A stretch of DNA of 64,000 nucleotides. Origin: Nodosilinea sp. WJT8-NPBG4. GTDB lineage: Bacteria > Cyanobacteriota > Cyanobacteriia > Phormidesmidales > Phormidesmidaceae. The stretch is taken from positions 186,001 to 250,000 of the forward strand of contig JAHHHQ010000025.1 of the NCBI GenBank assembly GCA_019359285.1, written 5' to 3'. A program made the position numbers and the translations under genes. Position 1 is the first letter of the stretch, and every line of letters begins with the position of its first letter. Shown one piece after another: positions 25,489-34,052 of the stretch. Under the pieces are notes generated by a model. That model did no database searches and had not been told where the DNA came from. It saw nothing but the letters and a program-made list of their open reading frames with translations.

Positions 25489-26541
25489 TCACTGCACAAT
25501 CCCACCAACAGTGTCTTGTGGTGTCCAGGTTGGCCCATGACAGCGCGGTCCTTCTGCTGTCCAGAGCAAGCGATCGATGCACATCCGCCGTGCTGTCATC
25601 GCTGGATCCCAGGCATGGTAAACCATGTACTCAGTGGAGCCGTCAGGATGCACGGCGATCGAGTTATGGCCGGGGCCTAAAACGTAGCCGGGATGCGATC
25701 GCAATACCCGCGGCCCCTGGTCATTCCCATCATCTGAATATGGCCCCAGAACGTGATCGGCAACACCATAGTCAACCCCGTAGCTATCCGTTTCCCACCG
25801 TCCACCACTGTAAAAACAGTAGTAGCGATCGCCCTGTTTACGCACACAGGGGCCTTCCAAGGTATGCCAATCGTAAGTGCCGCCATACATGGGGCGATCG
25901 GCCAAAAACCGTTGCCAGTCATGGCGTGCTCGCAGAACAACTCTGGATTCTCCGGCGAGGGTGGTCATGGTTGAGAGGCGATCGACTACCAGGGCTGTGC
26001 CCGCCCGCACTCCCTGCTCCGTATCCAAAAAATCTTGGGCATAGAAGAGATACCACTGCCCGTCATCATCCTGGAAGGGACTTGGATCAATAGCAAATGC
26101 ACAGGAATCGGGATTGATTAACGGCTCGCCCACATCCTGATAAGGCCCGAGGGGGTCAATACTGGTGGCGACCCGCAGCTGATGGTTTTTATCTCCATGC
26201 CCTACGGAATAGTAAAGATAGAAGATGCCTTCATGGTAAGCCACTTCCGGTGCCCAAAAGTTATCCCCCAAAGCGGGATCAGGCCGCAGCAAAGCATTTC
26301 CGGCAGGTTGCCACTGTATCAAATCCTTGGATGTCAGTAGTGGAAAGACTCGCCGCTTGTGCAGCTCATCCACCTCTCCAGCCGCTTCTGCTGGCCCCGT
26401 ACCGATCGCATAATAAATTCCCTGGTACTGCCACACGAATGGATCGGCAAAATACTCTGGATAGACCGGATTGGTGTAGGTTTGCGGAGCCATTGTTGAA
26501 CCGGGGCTAAGGTTAGCGATCGCAGGAGGTAGCGCTAGCAA
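25489..26541 (-). CDS. Glycoside hydrolase family 43 protein
   Basis: Five-bladed propeller glycosidase of the GH43 type (arabinosidase/xylosidase/galactosidase families). Seen: YFADPFVWQYQGIYYA with the general-base Asp, FWAPEVAYHEGIFYLYYS, FAIDPSPFQDDDGQWYLFY with the pKa-tuning Asp, and EGPCVRKQGDRYYCFYSG with the acid Glu. No signal peptide is evident, so it may act inside the cell. Longest frame begins TTG 26541 with ggaggagg close upstream; ATG 26493, 16 codons later, is the alternative. Exact substrate not determinable. Confidence 0.85.
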   Translation of the reverse strand: MLALPPAIANLSPGSTMAPQTYTNPVYPEYFADPFVWQYQGIYYAIGTGPAEAAGEVDELHKRRVFPLLTSKDLIQWQPAGNALLRPDPALGDNFWAPEVAYHEGIFYLYYSVGHGDKNHQLRVATSIDPLGPYQDVGEPLINPDSCAFAIDPSPFQDDDGQWYLFYAQDFLDTEQGVRAGTALVVDRLSTMTTLAGESRVVLRARHDWQRFLADRPMYGGTYDWHTLEGPCVRKQGDRYYCFYSGGRWETDSYGVDYGVADHVLGPYSDDGNDQGPRVLRSHPGYVLGPGHNSIAVHPDGSTEYMVYHAWDPAMTARRMCIDRLLWTAEGPRCHGPTWTPQDTVGGIVQ

Positions 26542-26578
26542 CCACCTCCTCCGGTCGTTAAACTCGCGCTTCCCGTGA

Positions 26579-27484
26579 CTAATATTCGAACTTCACGTAG
26601 CTTTCCGTAGCGTTGTCGGCTAACTGTTCTACGGTGTTACACCGTAGCAACTGCTGCTGCTGCGGTGACAACCCATTGTAATAGCCCTGCTCCAGGGTTA
26701 AATCTACCTTATGGGTGTGAAGCCAGTGCATGACATACCCCATCACCACCATGGGGCGGGGTTCGGGAGTGCGGTTGGGGGTGCCCCGGTGGAGAGCCAG
26801 GGGCGATCGCACCATCACGTCCCCTGGCTGCATATAAAATTGCTCCATCGCAATTTCGCCCGCTCGAACTTTGACTAGCCCTTCTTCGCGAGACATCACA
26901 TGGGTGCCCCGCGCCATCTCAAAGGGGCCATTGTCTGCGGTGACTTCGACCAGGGGAAAGTTAACCGCTAGGGCATAGAGCGGCGTCACAATCTGGTCAG
27001 AAAATAGGGGCCGAAAGTCGCGGTGAATATCTTGATATTCAGACCCCTGCATGGGAATATCGGCGGCCAGCTGTACCAGCTTGTATTCCTGATAAAACAC
27101 GCGATCGAGGATGCCCAGAATGGTTGGGTTAGCGAAAACGTTAGGGTCGGCAAAAGGGGCAACCCAAGGCAGGGTCACATAGCCGCGGGCGGTGCCTCTG
27201 GGGGCAACACCACCGGGTTGTTGCTGCCGCTTCTGAAATAAGGCATCAAAGGCGGCTTTCCACTCGTCAATCAGGGCGCGATCGAACAATCCGCGAATGA
27301 TGCAAATTCCGTCTCGGTTTAAGTCTTCTGCAAGTTGATCTACGTCGGTCGTGTTAAACGCTGTTCTTTGAATGCTCTGAACCATTTTGCAATCCGTTAC
27401 ATGGGAAGTAGGGATGACATTCTGCTGCTGAAGGTCGGTGAGCTGAGCAAAATATATCCTTCGATATATTTCTATTCTCCCCAT
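26579..27484 (-). CDS. Phytanoyl-CoA dioxygenase (PhyH) family protein
   Basis: Fe(II)/2-oxoglutarate-dependent hydroxylase fold. Seen: DLNRDGICIIRGLFD near the N-terminus of the fold, the metal pair YQDIHRDFRP (His-x-Asp), and the distal HRGTPNRT with His and the 2-oxoglutarate-binding Arg. Conserved metal triad suggests an active oxygenase; substrate unknown. The frame begins at 27484, but ATG 27385 (MVQSIQRTAF) would give a more typical N-terminus of about 268 residues. It lies downstream of a MITE-like element and upstream of GH43 on the same strand. Confidence 0.8.
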   Translation of the reverse strand: MGRIEIYRRIYFAQLTDLQQQNVIPTSHVTDCKMVQSIQRTAFNTTDVDQLAEDLNRDGICIIRGLFDRALIDEWKAAFDALFQKRQQQPGGVAPRGTARGYVTLPWVAPFADPNVFANPTILGILDRVFYQEYKLVQLAADIPMQGSEYQDIHRDFRPLFSDQIVTPLYALAVNFPLVEVTADNGPFEMARGTHVMSREEGLVKVRAGEIAMEQFYMQPGDVMVRSPLALHRGTPNRTPEPRPMVVMGYVMHWLHTHKVDLTLEQGYYNGLSPQQQQLLRCNTVEQLADNATESYVKFEY

Positions 27485-27576
27485 TGACAGAGGTGAAATA
27501 CCTGCGATTTTACCAATTCTTCAAAAATCTCAAATTCCTCTACGGAAAATCTATCTCCTAGACTGCTTGGCGGGTA

Positions 27577-27713
27577 TTTGAAAAGCGATTTTCTGTAGCT
27601 TTAATCACCCGCTAATCTTCACTGACCCCTTAGAAAGTGAGGATCCCCCCTGACCTCTTTTTAGGGGTCAGGGGGGATCCTCACTTTCGCTACGAGAAAC
27701 AGGACTTTTCAAA
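27577..27713. mobile_element. MITE-like palindromic element
   Basis: A non-coding ~137-nt element. Its centre is a perfect 23-bp inverted repeat (27633-27655 and 27666-27688, gaaagtgaggatcc type) with a 10-nt loop, and its ends are perfect 9-bp inverted repeats tttgaaaag (27577-27585) and cttttcaaa (27705-27713), with partly matching sequence inside them (tgtag / ctac). The loop side aggggtca can also pair with tgacccct at 27623-27630, so two folds compete. No transposase is inside. Confidence 0.75.
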
Positions 27714-27740
27714 CGTCCTCTTACGGTAGAGGCATTGCTT

Positions 27741-28598
27741 TTAGAACTTCTGCCGTGCTGAAAGTTCCTGGGATGAAGATTGGCTAAAGGCGTCTAATTC
27801 AACGGCATCGTGGCTACAGAAAAGGCGCACGTCGTTGTGGCGATCGCACGACAACTGCCACAACCGCTCTTGATTCTGTAATCGGGCGGTGCGATCGGCT
27901 TCCATCATCCACTGATAGGCGCGCAGCCCTGGGGTGCAGTGCCGCTGCGATGGGTTCATTTCATCCCGATAAAAGTAGGCGTCGCCGGCGTGCAACAACC
28001 AGCCCTCAGCGGTTTGAACGGCAATTCCTGCATGGCCGTGGGTATGCCCCACTAGGGGAATGAGCAAAATTTCTGGAGGAAGCCCGGCCAGATCGCGAAC
28101 CGCCTCAAAACCAAACCAGGGTTCTCCTGCCGCTGTGTAGTATTGCCAGTGCTTGACCTCATCCCACTGGTTGGGGCGATAGCGCCGACTGGCGATGAAG
28201 CCCTGGCGATCGCGGGCTGTTGCTATTTCGCTTTGCATCACATGAACGGTCGCCTCGGGAAAGTCTTCTAGGCCACCGGCATGGTCAAAGTCGAGATGGG
28301 TTAGAACAATGTGACGGACATCGCTGGGAGAAAAACCGAGGCGCTGAATTTGCTCAATGGCGGTGTATTTGCGGTCAAACTGAATGTTGTTGAAATGGAT
28401 GAAAAACGGGCTGAGTCGCGAATAGGGAGCCTGCACATCGCGTAATCCAAAACCGGTATCAATTAGCACCAGTTCGCGATTGGTTTCAATTAGCAGACAG
28501 TGGCAGACGAGATGGGCGGTGAGGCTGCGGCTGAAGCCGTCGAAGAGGGAGCCGCCGAGGGGACACATGCAGCCACAGTTGAGGTGATGAATGCGCAT
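27741..28598 (-). CDS. Metallo-beta-lactamase-fold hydrolase (lactonase-like)
   Basis: A 285-residue MBL-fold enzyme. Seen: VLIDTGFGLRD, the metal motif LTHLDFDHAGGL (HxxxDH), a later LVGHTHGHAGIAV histidine, LLHAGDAYF with the bridging Asp, and a C-terminal FCSHD. These are the full dinuclear zinc set. The pattern resembles the AhlD/AttM lactonase branch, so quorum-quenching or another ester/lactone substrate is possible; this is not proven by sequence. ATG 28598 starts directly at MRIHHLNCG. Same strand as, and 142 nt downstream of, hflX. Confidence 0.82.
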   Translation of the reverse strand: MRIHHLNCGCMCPLGGSLFDGFSRSLTAHLVCHCLLIETNRELVLIDTGFGLRDVQAPYSRLSPFFIHFNNIQFDRKYTAIEQIQRLGFSPSDVRHIVLTHLDFDHAGGLEDFPEATVHVMQSEIATARDRQGFIASRRYRPNQWDEVKHWQYYTAAGEPWFGFEAVRDLAGLPPEILLIPLVGHTHGHAGIAVQTAEGWLLHAGDAYFYRDEMNPSQRHCTPGLRAYQWMMEADRTARLQNQERLWQLSCDRHNDVRLFCSHDAVELDAFSQSSSQELSARQKF

Positions 28599-28740
28599 AA
28601 GTTTTTCCTCCGGTTGTTCACAAAGTTGAAACGAGGGTGTTTTGGCGATGTGGATTTCTGCGAAAGGTTCGACTTGAGGGCGCTTTACCCCGAAAACTCT
28701 CCGAATGGGGGACGGGCTATCACCCCAGCCATCCTAAGGG

Positions 28741-30738
28741 CTATCGGTGAGCCGGGTCGGGTTGCTCCGCATCGGTAAGGTCCTCAGGTTTAGGCGGTGC
28801 TATACCGTGGGCGTCGATAAATTGGACGAGGCGTTGGCGGAGGGTTTCTAGGCCCAGGCGCTCAGTCGCGGAGATGAAGAGGGCGTTGGGGTAGATCTGT
28901 TGGGCCAGGGCTAGAGTTTCGCTGTTGGCGCGATCGACTTTGTTGAAGACGAGCAGCACATCGTCGGGGGGTGAGGGTAATTCGTCTAGAACGTTTTGGA
29001 CCGATTGAATATGGCGTTCCCAGGCGGGGTGAGATAAATCGACGACATGCAAGAGGGCGTCGGCTTCGGTGACTTCTTCCAGCGTGGCGCGGAAGGCATC
29101 CATCAACGCAGGGGGCAGGTGGTGGATGAAGCCCACGGTGTCGGTGAGGAGGAGATCGCGGCGATCGCCCGTGTCGGGATTCATAACAGTCAGGCGGCGG
29201 GTGGTGGGGTCGAGGGTGGCAAAGAGCTGGTCGGCGGTGTAGACCTCGGCCTGGGTGAGGGTGTTGAGTAGGGTAGATTTGCCGGCGTTGGTGTAGCCAA
29301 CAAGGGCGATCGCCGGCATATCCCGCTGCTCTCGCTGGTGGCGCAGGCGGGCGCGGTGGGACTGAAGCTGGTCGACCTCTTGCTGGAGCTGGTTAATCCG
29401 CCGTTGAATGGTGCGCCGTTCGGTTTCCAACTTAGTTTCCCCAGGGCCACGGGTACCGATGCCTGCCCCTAGGCGCGACATGGCCTGGCCGCGCCCCCGC
29501 AACCGGGGCAGCATATATTCCAGCTGGGCCAGTTCTACCTGGAGTTTGCCCGCCTGCGATCGCGCCCGCTGGGCAAAGATATCTAAAATAACCTCGGTGC
29601 GATCGACAACGAGTAAACCAATCTGTTCTTCCAGGTTGCGAGCCTGGGTGGCAGAAATATCCCGATTAAAGACAATCAAATTGGCTCTAGAACGCTGGGC
29701 TTCTAGGGTCACTTCTTCCACTTTGCCCTGGCCAATCACTGTTTGCGGATCGGGACGCGATCGCTTTTGCTGCACCATGCCAACCACTTCCCCCTGGGCG
29801 CTTTCCACTAAACGCACAAGTTCGCTAATACTGTCCTCAAACTGTTGCTCGGTCATGCCATCGGCCATCACACCCACCAGCAAAACGCGATCGTGATCGG
29901 CTTGCACCGCTGGCGCGTTGGATAGGTCAAATCCGGCCTGCTGGATGTCGCGTTCCCATTCGTGAATGCGATCGCCAAAGTCTTCTTCAAACAGGGTGTC
30001 GGGAGCGATCGTTTCTACGGTCCACGGCTGTTCTAAATCGGGGATAATGTGGGCCAGGTGTACCTGCTGAATGGCGGGATCGGTATTTCCCTTACGGCGT
30101 CCGTTGCTTTTGGGGTCGGCTACGGTCAGCACCACCAGGGCATCTAATCGTTGCCGCATCAGGGCGACAAACTCGCGGGTGTCTGGGGGCTGAAACTGGA
30201 CCGTTATGCAACGGATGCCGCTGAGGCGATCGCCACTGCGACGGGGCAAATCGGTTTCAGAAAGCGGCGTTTGCGCGGGAGTGCCGACGCCCACCCGAAT
30301 GATTTGTCCTCGTCGGTTGACGTAGCCGCTAATGGGATGGTGAATGGTCTGGCTGAGCGTGGTAAGTTGCTCGGCGAGGTCAGGGGTAAGTAAGCGGTCG
30401 CCTGGTAAGCGCTGATCGTAAAGCTTTTCTAACTGTTTAATATGGCTGGATTTGATCCCCTGAAGATTGCCGTGAACAGTTGCCATGGTGGTCCTCGCAG
30501 TCGGTGAATGCTGGTGGGGTTGGAGCCAATCGGTTAGGAAGGTATCGTCTTCGAGGGGCGATGGTTGCTCGTCGGATGGCATGATTTCGGCTTTGGCTGG
30601 AGCCATGAAGCTCCCCAGTTTGATTTGCTCTTCTAGGAAAGTAAGGAACAGATCAGCTTCTTCGATGGCCTCTTCGATGGCCCCTTCGATGAACTGATGC
30701 CCAGTTTCTAGGTGGTTTTGGGATGGTTCGCTGCTCAT
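28741..30738 (-). CDS. hflX: Ribosome-associated GTPase HflX, with N-terminal extension
   Basis: GTPase that binds and splits stalled or idle 70S ribosomes. Seen: HflX domain with GQGKVEEVTLEAQ and the coiled RRTIQRRINQLQQEVDQL; G domain with G1 GYTNAGKST, G3 DTVGF and G4 NKVD. At 665 residues it is long. A start at ATG 30486 (MATVHGNLQG), with aggacc upstream, matches the usual cyanobacterial N-terminus; the frame continues upstream 84 codons to ATG 30738, just 4 nt past the galK stop. The extra part is acidic and predicted disordered. Coupling to galK favours the long form; the family favours the short one. Confidence 0.88.
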   Translation of the reverse strand: MSSEPSQNHLETGHQFIEGAIEEAIEEADLFLTFLEEQIKLGSFMAPAKAEIMPSDEQPSPLEDDTFLTDWLQPHQHSPTARTTMATVHGNLQGIKSSHIKQLEKLYDQRLPGDRLLTPDLAEQLTTLSQTIHHPISGYVNRRGQIIRVGVGTPAQTPLSETDLPRRSGDRLSGIRCITVQFQPPDTREFVALMRQRLDALVVLTVADPKSNGRRKGNTDPAIQQVHLAHIIPDLEQPWTVETIAPDTLFEEDFGDRIHEWERDIQQAGFDLSNAPAVQADHDRVLLVGVMADGMTEQQFEDSISELVRLVESAQGEVVGMVQQKRSRPDPQTVIGQGKVEEVTLEAQRSRANLIVFNRDISATQARNLEEQIGLLVVDRTEVILDIFAQRARSQAGKLQVELAQLEYMLPRLRGRGQAMSRLGAGIGTRGPGETKLETERRTIQRRINQLQQEVDQLQSHRARLRHQREQRDMPAIALVGYTNAGKSTLLNTLTQAEVYTADQLFATLDPTTRRLTVMNPDTGDRRDLLLTDTVGFIHHLPPALMDAFRATLEEVTEADALLHVVDLSHPAWERHIQSVQNVLDELPSPPDDVLLVFNKVDRANSETLALAQQIYPNALFISATERLGLETLRQRLVQFIDAHGIAPPKPEDLTDAEQPDPAHR

Positions 30739-30744
30739 GGCGGT

Positions 30745-31803
30745 TTAGCTAACGAGAAGACGGCCGTTGTGTCCAGTGTGGTTGTAGCGTTCGAGGGTGG
30801 AGTGGGCGATCGCATCCCCTTTTCCCTTGGCGACGAGGGCAACGCAGGCGCCGCCAAATCCGGCTCCGGTAAGGCGGGCGCCGAAGACATCGGGGGTAGT
30901 TTGAAGAATGTCGACCAGGGCGTCGAGGGCGGGGACGGAAACTTCGTAGTCGTCTCGCAGACTGGCATGGGAGGCGTTCATTAGTTCTCCGAAGGCTTCT
31001 GGGGTAATGCCCTCTAAAGCCTTCAACACCCGGTTGTTTTCGGTGATCACATGGCGGGCTCGCTGGCGGAGCGGGTCAGGTAATGACTCGGCTTGCTGGG
31101 GATCGGTAATATCGCGCAAAGCTTTGACGCCGAGATGTTCGGCGGCGGCTTCGCATTCCGCTCGGCGCTGGTTGTAGCCGCTGGTGGCTAGCGATCGCGC
31201 CACGCCACTATCGATCACCACAATCTCTGCACCAGTGGGGAAGGGCAAAATTTGGCGATCGAGGGTGCGGGTATCGAGGAACAGCATGTGCTCGGTATCA
31301 GCCAAGCTGGAGGCCATCTGATCGAGAATGCCGCAGCTGACCCCGGCATACTGGATTTCCGCCTGCTGGCCGAACTGGGCAATTTGCACGTCGTCTAAGG
31401 GGAGTTGGAGGAGCGATCGCAATCCCCGCAAAGTTGCCACTTCCAGCGCTGCACTGCTGGATAGCCCCGAACCGATGGGGACCGACGACGTGACAAAGAT
31501 ATTTAAAGGCGGAATTTTGTGTCCGGCGGTTTCCAAAACGCGAATGCAGCCGTCAACGTAGCTGGCAAAGCTTTGGGGAGTGGCCCCGGCGGGGTCAAAG
31601 TCAACCTGCTCCTCCAGTTCAGCGGAGTAGAAATGGTGGCGATCATCGGGGCTAAAGCCGATGGCAACGGTGGTGTGTTGGGGAATAGCGGTCGGCAGCA
31701 CAAACCCATCGTTGTAGTCGGTGTGCTCACCCAACAGATTCACCCGCCCGGGGGCACGGGCTTCAACTTCGGGGGCGGTGTTGAAAATTTGCCTGTAGTC
31801 CAT
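30745..31803 (-). CDS. galK: Galactokinase
   Basis: GHMP kinase that phosphorylates alpha-galactose at C1. Seen: galactokinase signature GRVNLLGEHTDYNDG near residue 20, ATP loop PIGSGLSSSAALEVA near 110, and the third motif GAGFGGACVAL in the C-terminal part. 352 residues, slightly shorter than the ~385 of E. coli GalK, with all motifs intact. ATG 31803 lies 2 nt after the stop of the M24-like gene, so coupling is likely. Acts with GalT and GalE. Confidence 0.95.
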   Translation of the reverse strand: MDYRQIFNTAPEVEARAPGRVNLLGEHTDYNDGFVLPTAIPQHTTVAIGFSPDDRHHFYSAELEEQVDFDPAGATPQSFASYVDGCIRVLETAGHKIPPLNIFVTSSVPIGSGLSSSAALEVATLRGLRSLLQLPLDDVQIAQFGQQAEIQYAGVSCGILDQMASSLADTEHMLFLDTRTLDRQILPFPTGAEIVVIDSGVARSLATSGYNQRRAECEAAAEHLGVKALRDITDPQQAESLPDPLRQRARHVITENNRVLKALEGITPEAFGELMNASHASLRDDYEVSVPALDALVDILQTTPDVFGARLTGAGFGGACVALVAKGKGDAIAHSTLERYNHTGHNGRLLVS

Positions 31804-31805
31804 GG

Positions 31806-32909
31806 TTAACGCTCCAGGGGAATCGGCCGGAGTCGTCCAGCAACGTCTTGGTGGGGAAACTGAGGGTCGAAACTCAGGTTCTCCAAACTGTTATCCGGGT
31901 GCAAAACAAAGGTGTCCTCAATTTTTGCCCCCGGAATACTAGGGTTCCAGGCCAGTGCAGTGGGGGCCGCGAGGCGATCGCCCGTCTCTGGCGTAGCCAC
32001 TACATCCCGTGCCCCATAGCCAGCGGTTCCGCCCTGGTGGTGTTCCCGAATCGCGTTGGGATACCCCTGTTGTTCGTAGGCCGTTGCCAACGCGTGATAA
32101 ACGGCATTCAGCGGCGTATCCACCTGGGAATGATCTAGGGCAACGGCTTCAATCTCAGCAATGGTTCGATGGCGTTGCAGATCCGCTTCCAATAATTTGT
32201 CAAAGAAAACAAAACGGGTCAGGCTGACAATCAATCCATGACCTCGTGCACAAAATACCAGCATTGCCTGTCGTCCCAAGGTTTCACCGCTGGGTAAGGG
32301 ATGGCGGTAGAGGGGAAGGCGGCGATCGCCCGCTGCCAGGGTCAACGCTGGATGTAACCCCCTAGCCCACATCGCTTCTGCGCCTGCCCCCGCTAGCTGA
32401 TACTCCGTCCAACTCGGTTGAGCTTGAGTCAAAACCTCAGTCATCGCCTCGCTGGACAGCCGTCCCACTTGACGGTATCGATCCAGCTCACTGGGCAACA
32501 TTACCCATCGATGTTGGACGAGCGATGCCGGCAGGGCCGTTTCAGTCGAGCCTCCCGATGGCCTGTCACTCAACACCTGGCCGCCCTGGGTCGCCTCCTG
32601 CACAAAGGCCTGGCGCTCAGAACCTTGTGCCCACGGACTAACCTGAAGTTTGTAGGGAGAACCCTCTGGCAGTTCCTCATCCTTCAGCCGCTGAGCTTCG
32701 ATTTCATCGGTCAACACCCAGGCATCGGTGGGCGTCACCAGTACCTCAGCTACCCCCGTTTCAGCGGCCAGCAGCACGGTATTAGAACCCCCAGCCGTTG
32801 CCCAGGCAAACCAGTCGGTTCCCCGCAGGCAAATTCCGGCGGCGTCCGTTTCTTGAAGCGTGTGCCGCAGAACAGCTAATTTTTCAGAAATTTCTTCTGA
32901 TCGATTCAT
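31806..32909 (-). CDS. M24 (Xaa-Pro peptidase)-like protein with degenerate metal site
   Basis: A 367-residue protein with the two-domain layout of M24 'pita-bread' enzymes. Residues 1-130 resemble the creatinase/prolidase N-domain; 140-367 the catalytic domain. Of the five metal ligands, the two Asp expected around 218-230 are absent (LVFCARGHGLIVSLTRF), while a His (290/291, EHHQGGTAGYG) and the GAKIED Glu near 331 remain. So it is probably not an active metallopeptidase. It sits between galT and galK, 2 nt from galK, which suggests a binding or regulatory role in galactose use; this is inference. Confidence 0.75.
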   Translation of the reverse strand: MNRSEEISEKLAVLRHTLQETDAAGICLRGTDWFAWATAGGSNTVLLAAETGVAEVLVTPTDAWVLTDEIEAQRLKDEELPEGSPYKLQVSPWAQGSERQAFVQEATQGGQVLSDRPSGGSTETALPASLVQHRWVMLPSELDRYRQVGRLSSEAMTEVLTQAQPSWTEYQLAGAGAEAMWARGLHPALTLAAGDRRLPLYRHPLPSGETLGRQAMLVFCARGHGLIVSLTRFVFFDKLLEADLQRHRTIAEIEAVALDHSQVDTPLNAVYHALATAYEQQGYPNAIREHHQGGTAGYGARDVVATPETGDRLAAPTALAWNPSIPGAKIEDTFVLHPDNSLENLSFDPQFPHQDVAGRLRPIPLER

Positions 32910-32951
32910 GGCATGAATTGCCTTACTCAGTGGTCAGTGATGCTTCTCGAC

Positions 32952-34052
32952 TTAAACGTGCGTAATTTGTTCAAGCTCAACGTTAACGGCCTGTAATTCC
33001 TTAGCCTTTTCTTCCGGCAGTGCATCGTTAGCAAACATGCCCGCCGCTAGTTCTGTTCCAGCTAAATACTTAAGCCTGTCCGACGTTCGATAGGGTGGAT
33101 AAAACTGGGCGTGAAGGTGCCATTCTGGATGCGCTTCCCCATTCACAGGGGCTTGAAACCAGGCCATCAAGTAGGGAAATGGACGCTGCCACAATCCGTC
33201 ATACTTCAGGGTCACCGTTTTGAGCGCTCTAGCTAAGCTCGCTCGTTGGTCGGCGGTTAGATCCATAAATGTTGCCACGGGTTGAATCGGCGCAATCCAC
33301 ACCTCATAGGCATACCGCGCGCACACGGGCACAAAGGCGATTGCCCACTCATCCCGATACAAAATTCGCTGATTATCCTCAATCTCAGCCTGAATCAAAT
33401 CCTCTAGTAGTCCCCGCTGGTGCTGCTGATAATACTCCTGCTGGCACGTCCCCATCCGAGCCGGGACCGGGGGCACAAAGGGATAGGCATAAATTTGTCC
33501 GTGGGGATGGTGTAGCGTCACCCCCACCTCGACCCCTTTGTTCTCAAAGGGTAGGACGTATTGAATTTGAGAGTGCTGGCTAATGGCCTGGGTGCGATCG
33601 CCCCACACCTGAAACAGCAGCTCAATATGATCCAGCGGTAGCGAACTCAGCGCCGCCTGGGGATCTTGGGTAAACACCACCACCTCGCAGACGCCGTTGG
33701 CGGGCACCGTATCCACAATTTCACGCGGGGAATCCGCCGCTGACGGAGTCAGCGACGGAAAGCGATTCTCAAACACCGCAATGTCGTAGTTGCCCTCGGG
33801 CAACTCGGTGGGAAACTGCGGGTCCTTGGTGGGAGCCAGTGGATTATATTCCGGCGGCGGCATGAACGTCCGCCCCTGGCGATGGCTGGCATAGGCCACC
33901 CACTCCCCCCGCAGCGGATGCCAGCGGAGGTGCGGGTTGGCCTGGACCGGGTCGCTGCTCGGACTAGGCGCAGTTATTCCCGCCGCAATGGGTGATCGGC
34001 TGTACAGGGTGAGGTTGCGCCCATCTGGCTTCAAGAGCGTCTGAGAGTGCAT
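32952..34052 (-). CDS. galT: Galactose-1-phosphate uridylyltransferase
   Basis: HIT-superfamily enzyme that swaps UMP between UDP-glucose and galactose-1-phosphate. Seen: [18 protein letters not shown] near residue 44, [23 protein letters not shown], the nucleophile motif [11 protein letters not shown] (the second His carries UMP) and a C-terminal [13 protein letters not shown]. 366 residues, normal. No other usable start exists between ATG 34052 and the conserved core, so the 89-nt overlap with the upstream GH2 gene appears real. Gap of 42 nt to the M24-like gene. Confidence 0.95.
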   Translation of the reverse strand: MHSQTLLKPDGRNLTLYSRSPIAAGITAPSPSSDPVQANPHLRWHPLRGEWVAYASHRQGRTFMPPPEYNPLAPTKDPQFPTELPEGNYDIAVFENRFPSLTPSAADSPREIVDTVPANGVCEVVVFTQDPQAALSSLPLDHIELLFQVWGDRTQAISQHSQIQYVLPFENKGVEVGVTLHHPHGQIYAYPFVPPVPARMGTCQQEYYQQHQRGLLEDLIQAEIEDNQRILYRDEWAIAFVPVCARYAYEVWIAPIQPVATFMDLTADQRASLARALKTVTLKYDGLWQRPFPYLMAWFQAPVNGEAHPEWHLHAQFYPPYRTSDRLKYLAGTELAAGMFANDALPEEKAKELQAVNVELEQITHV

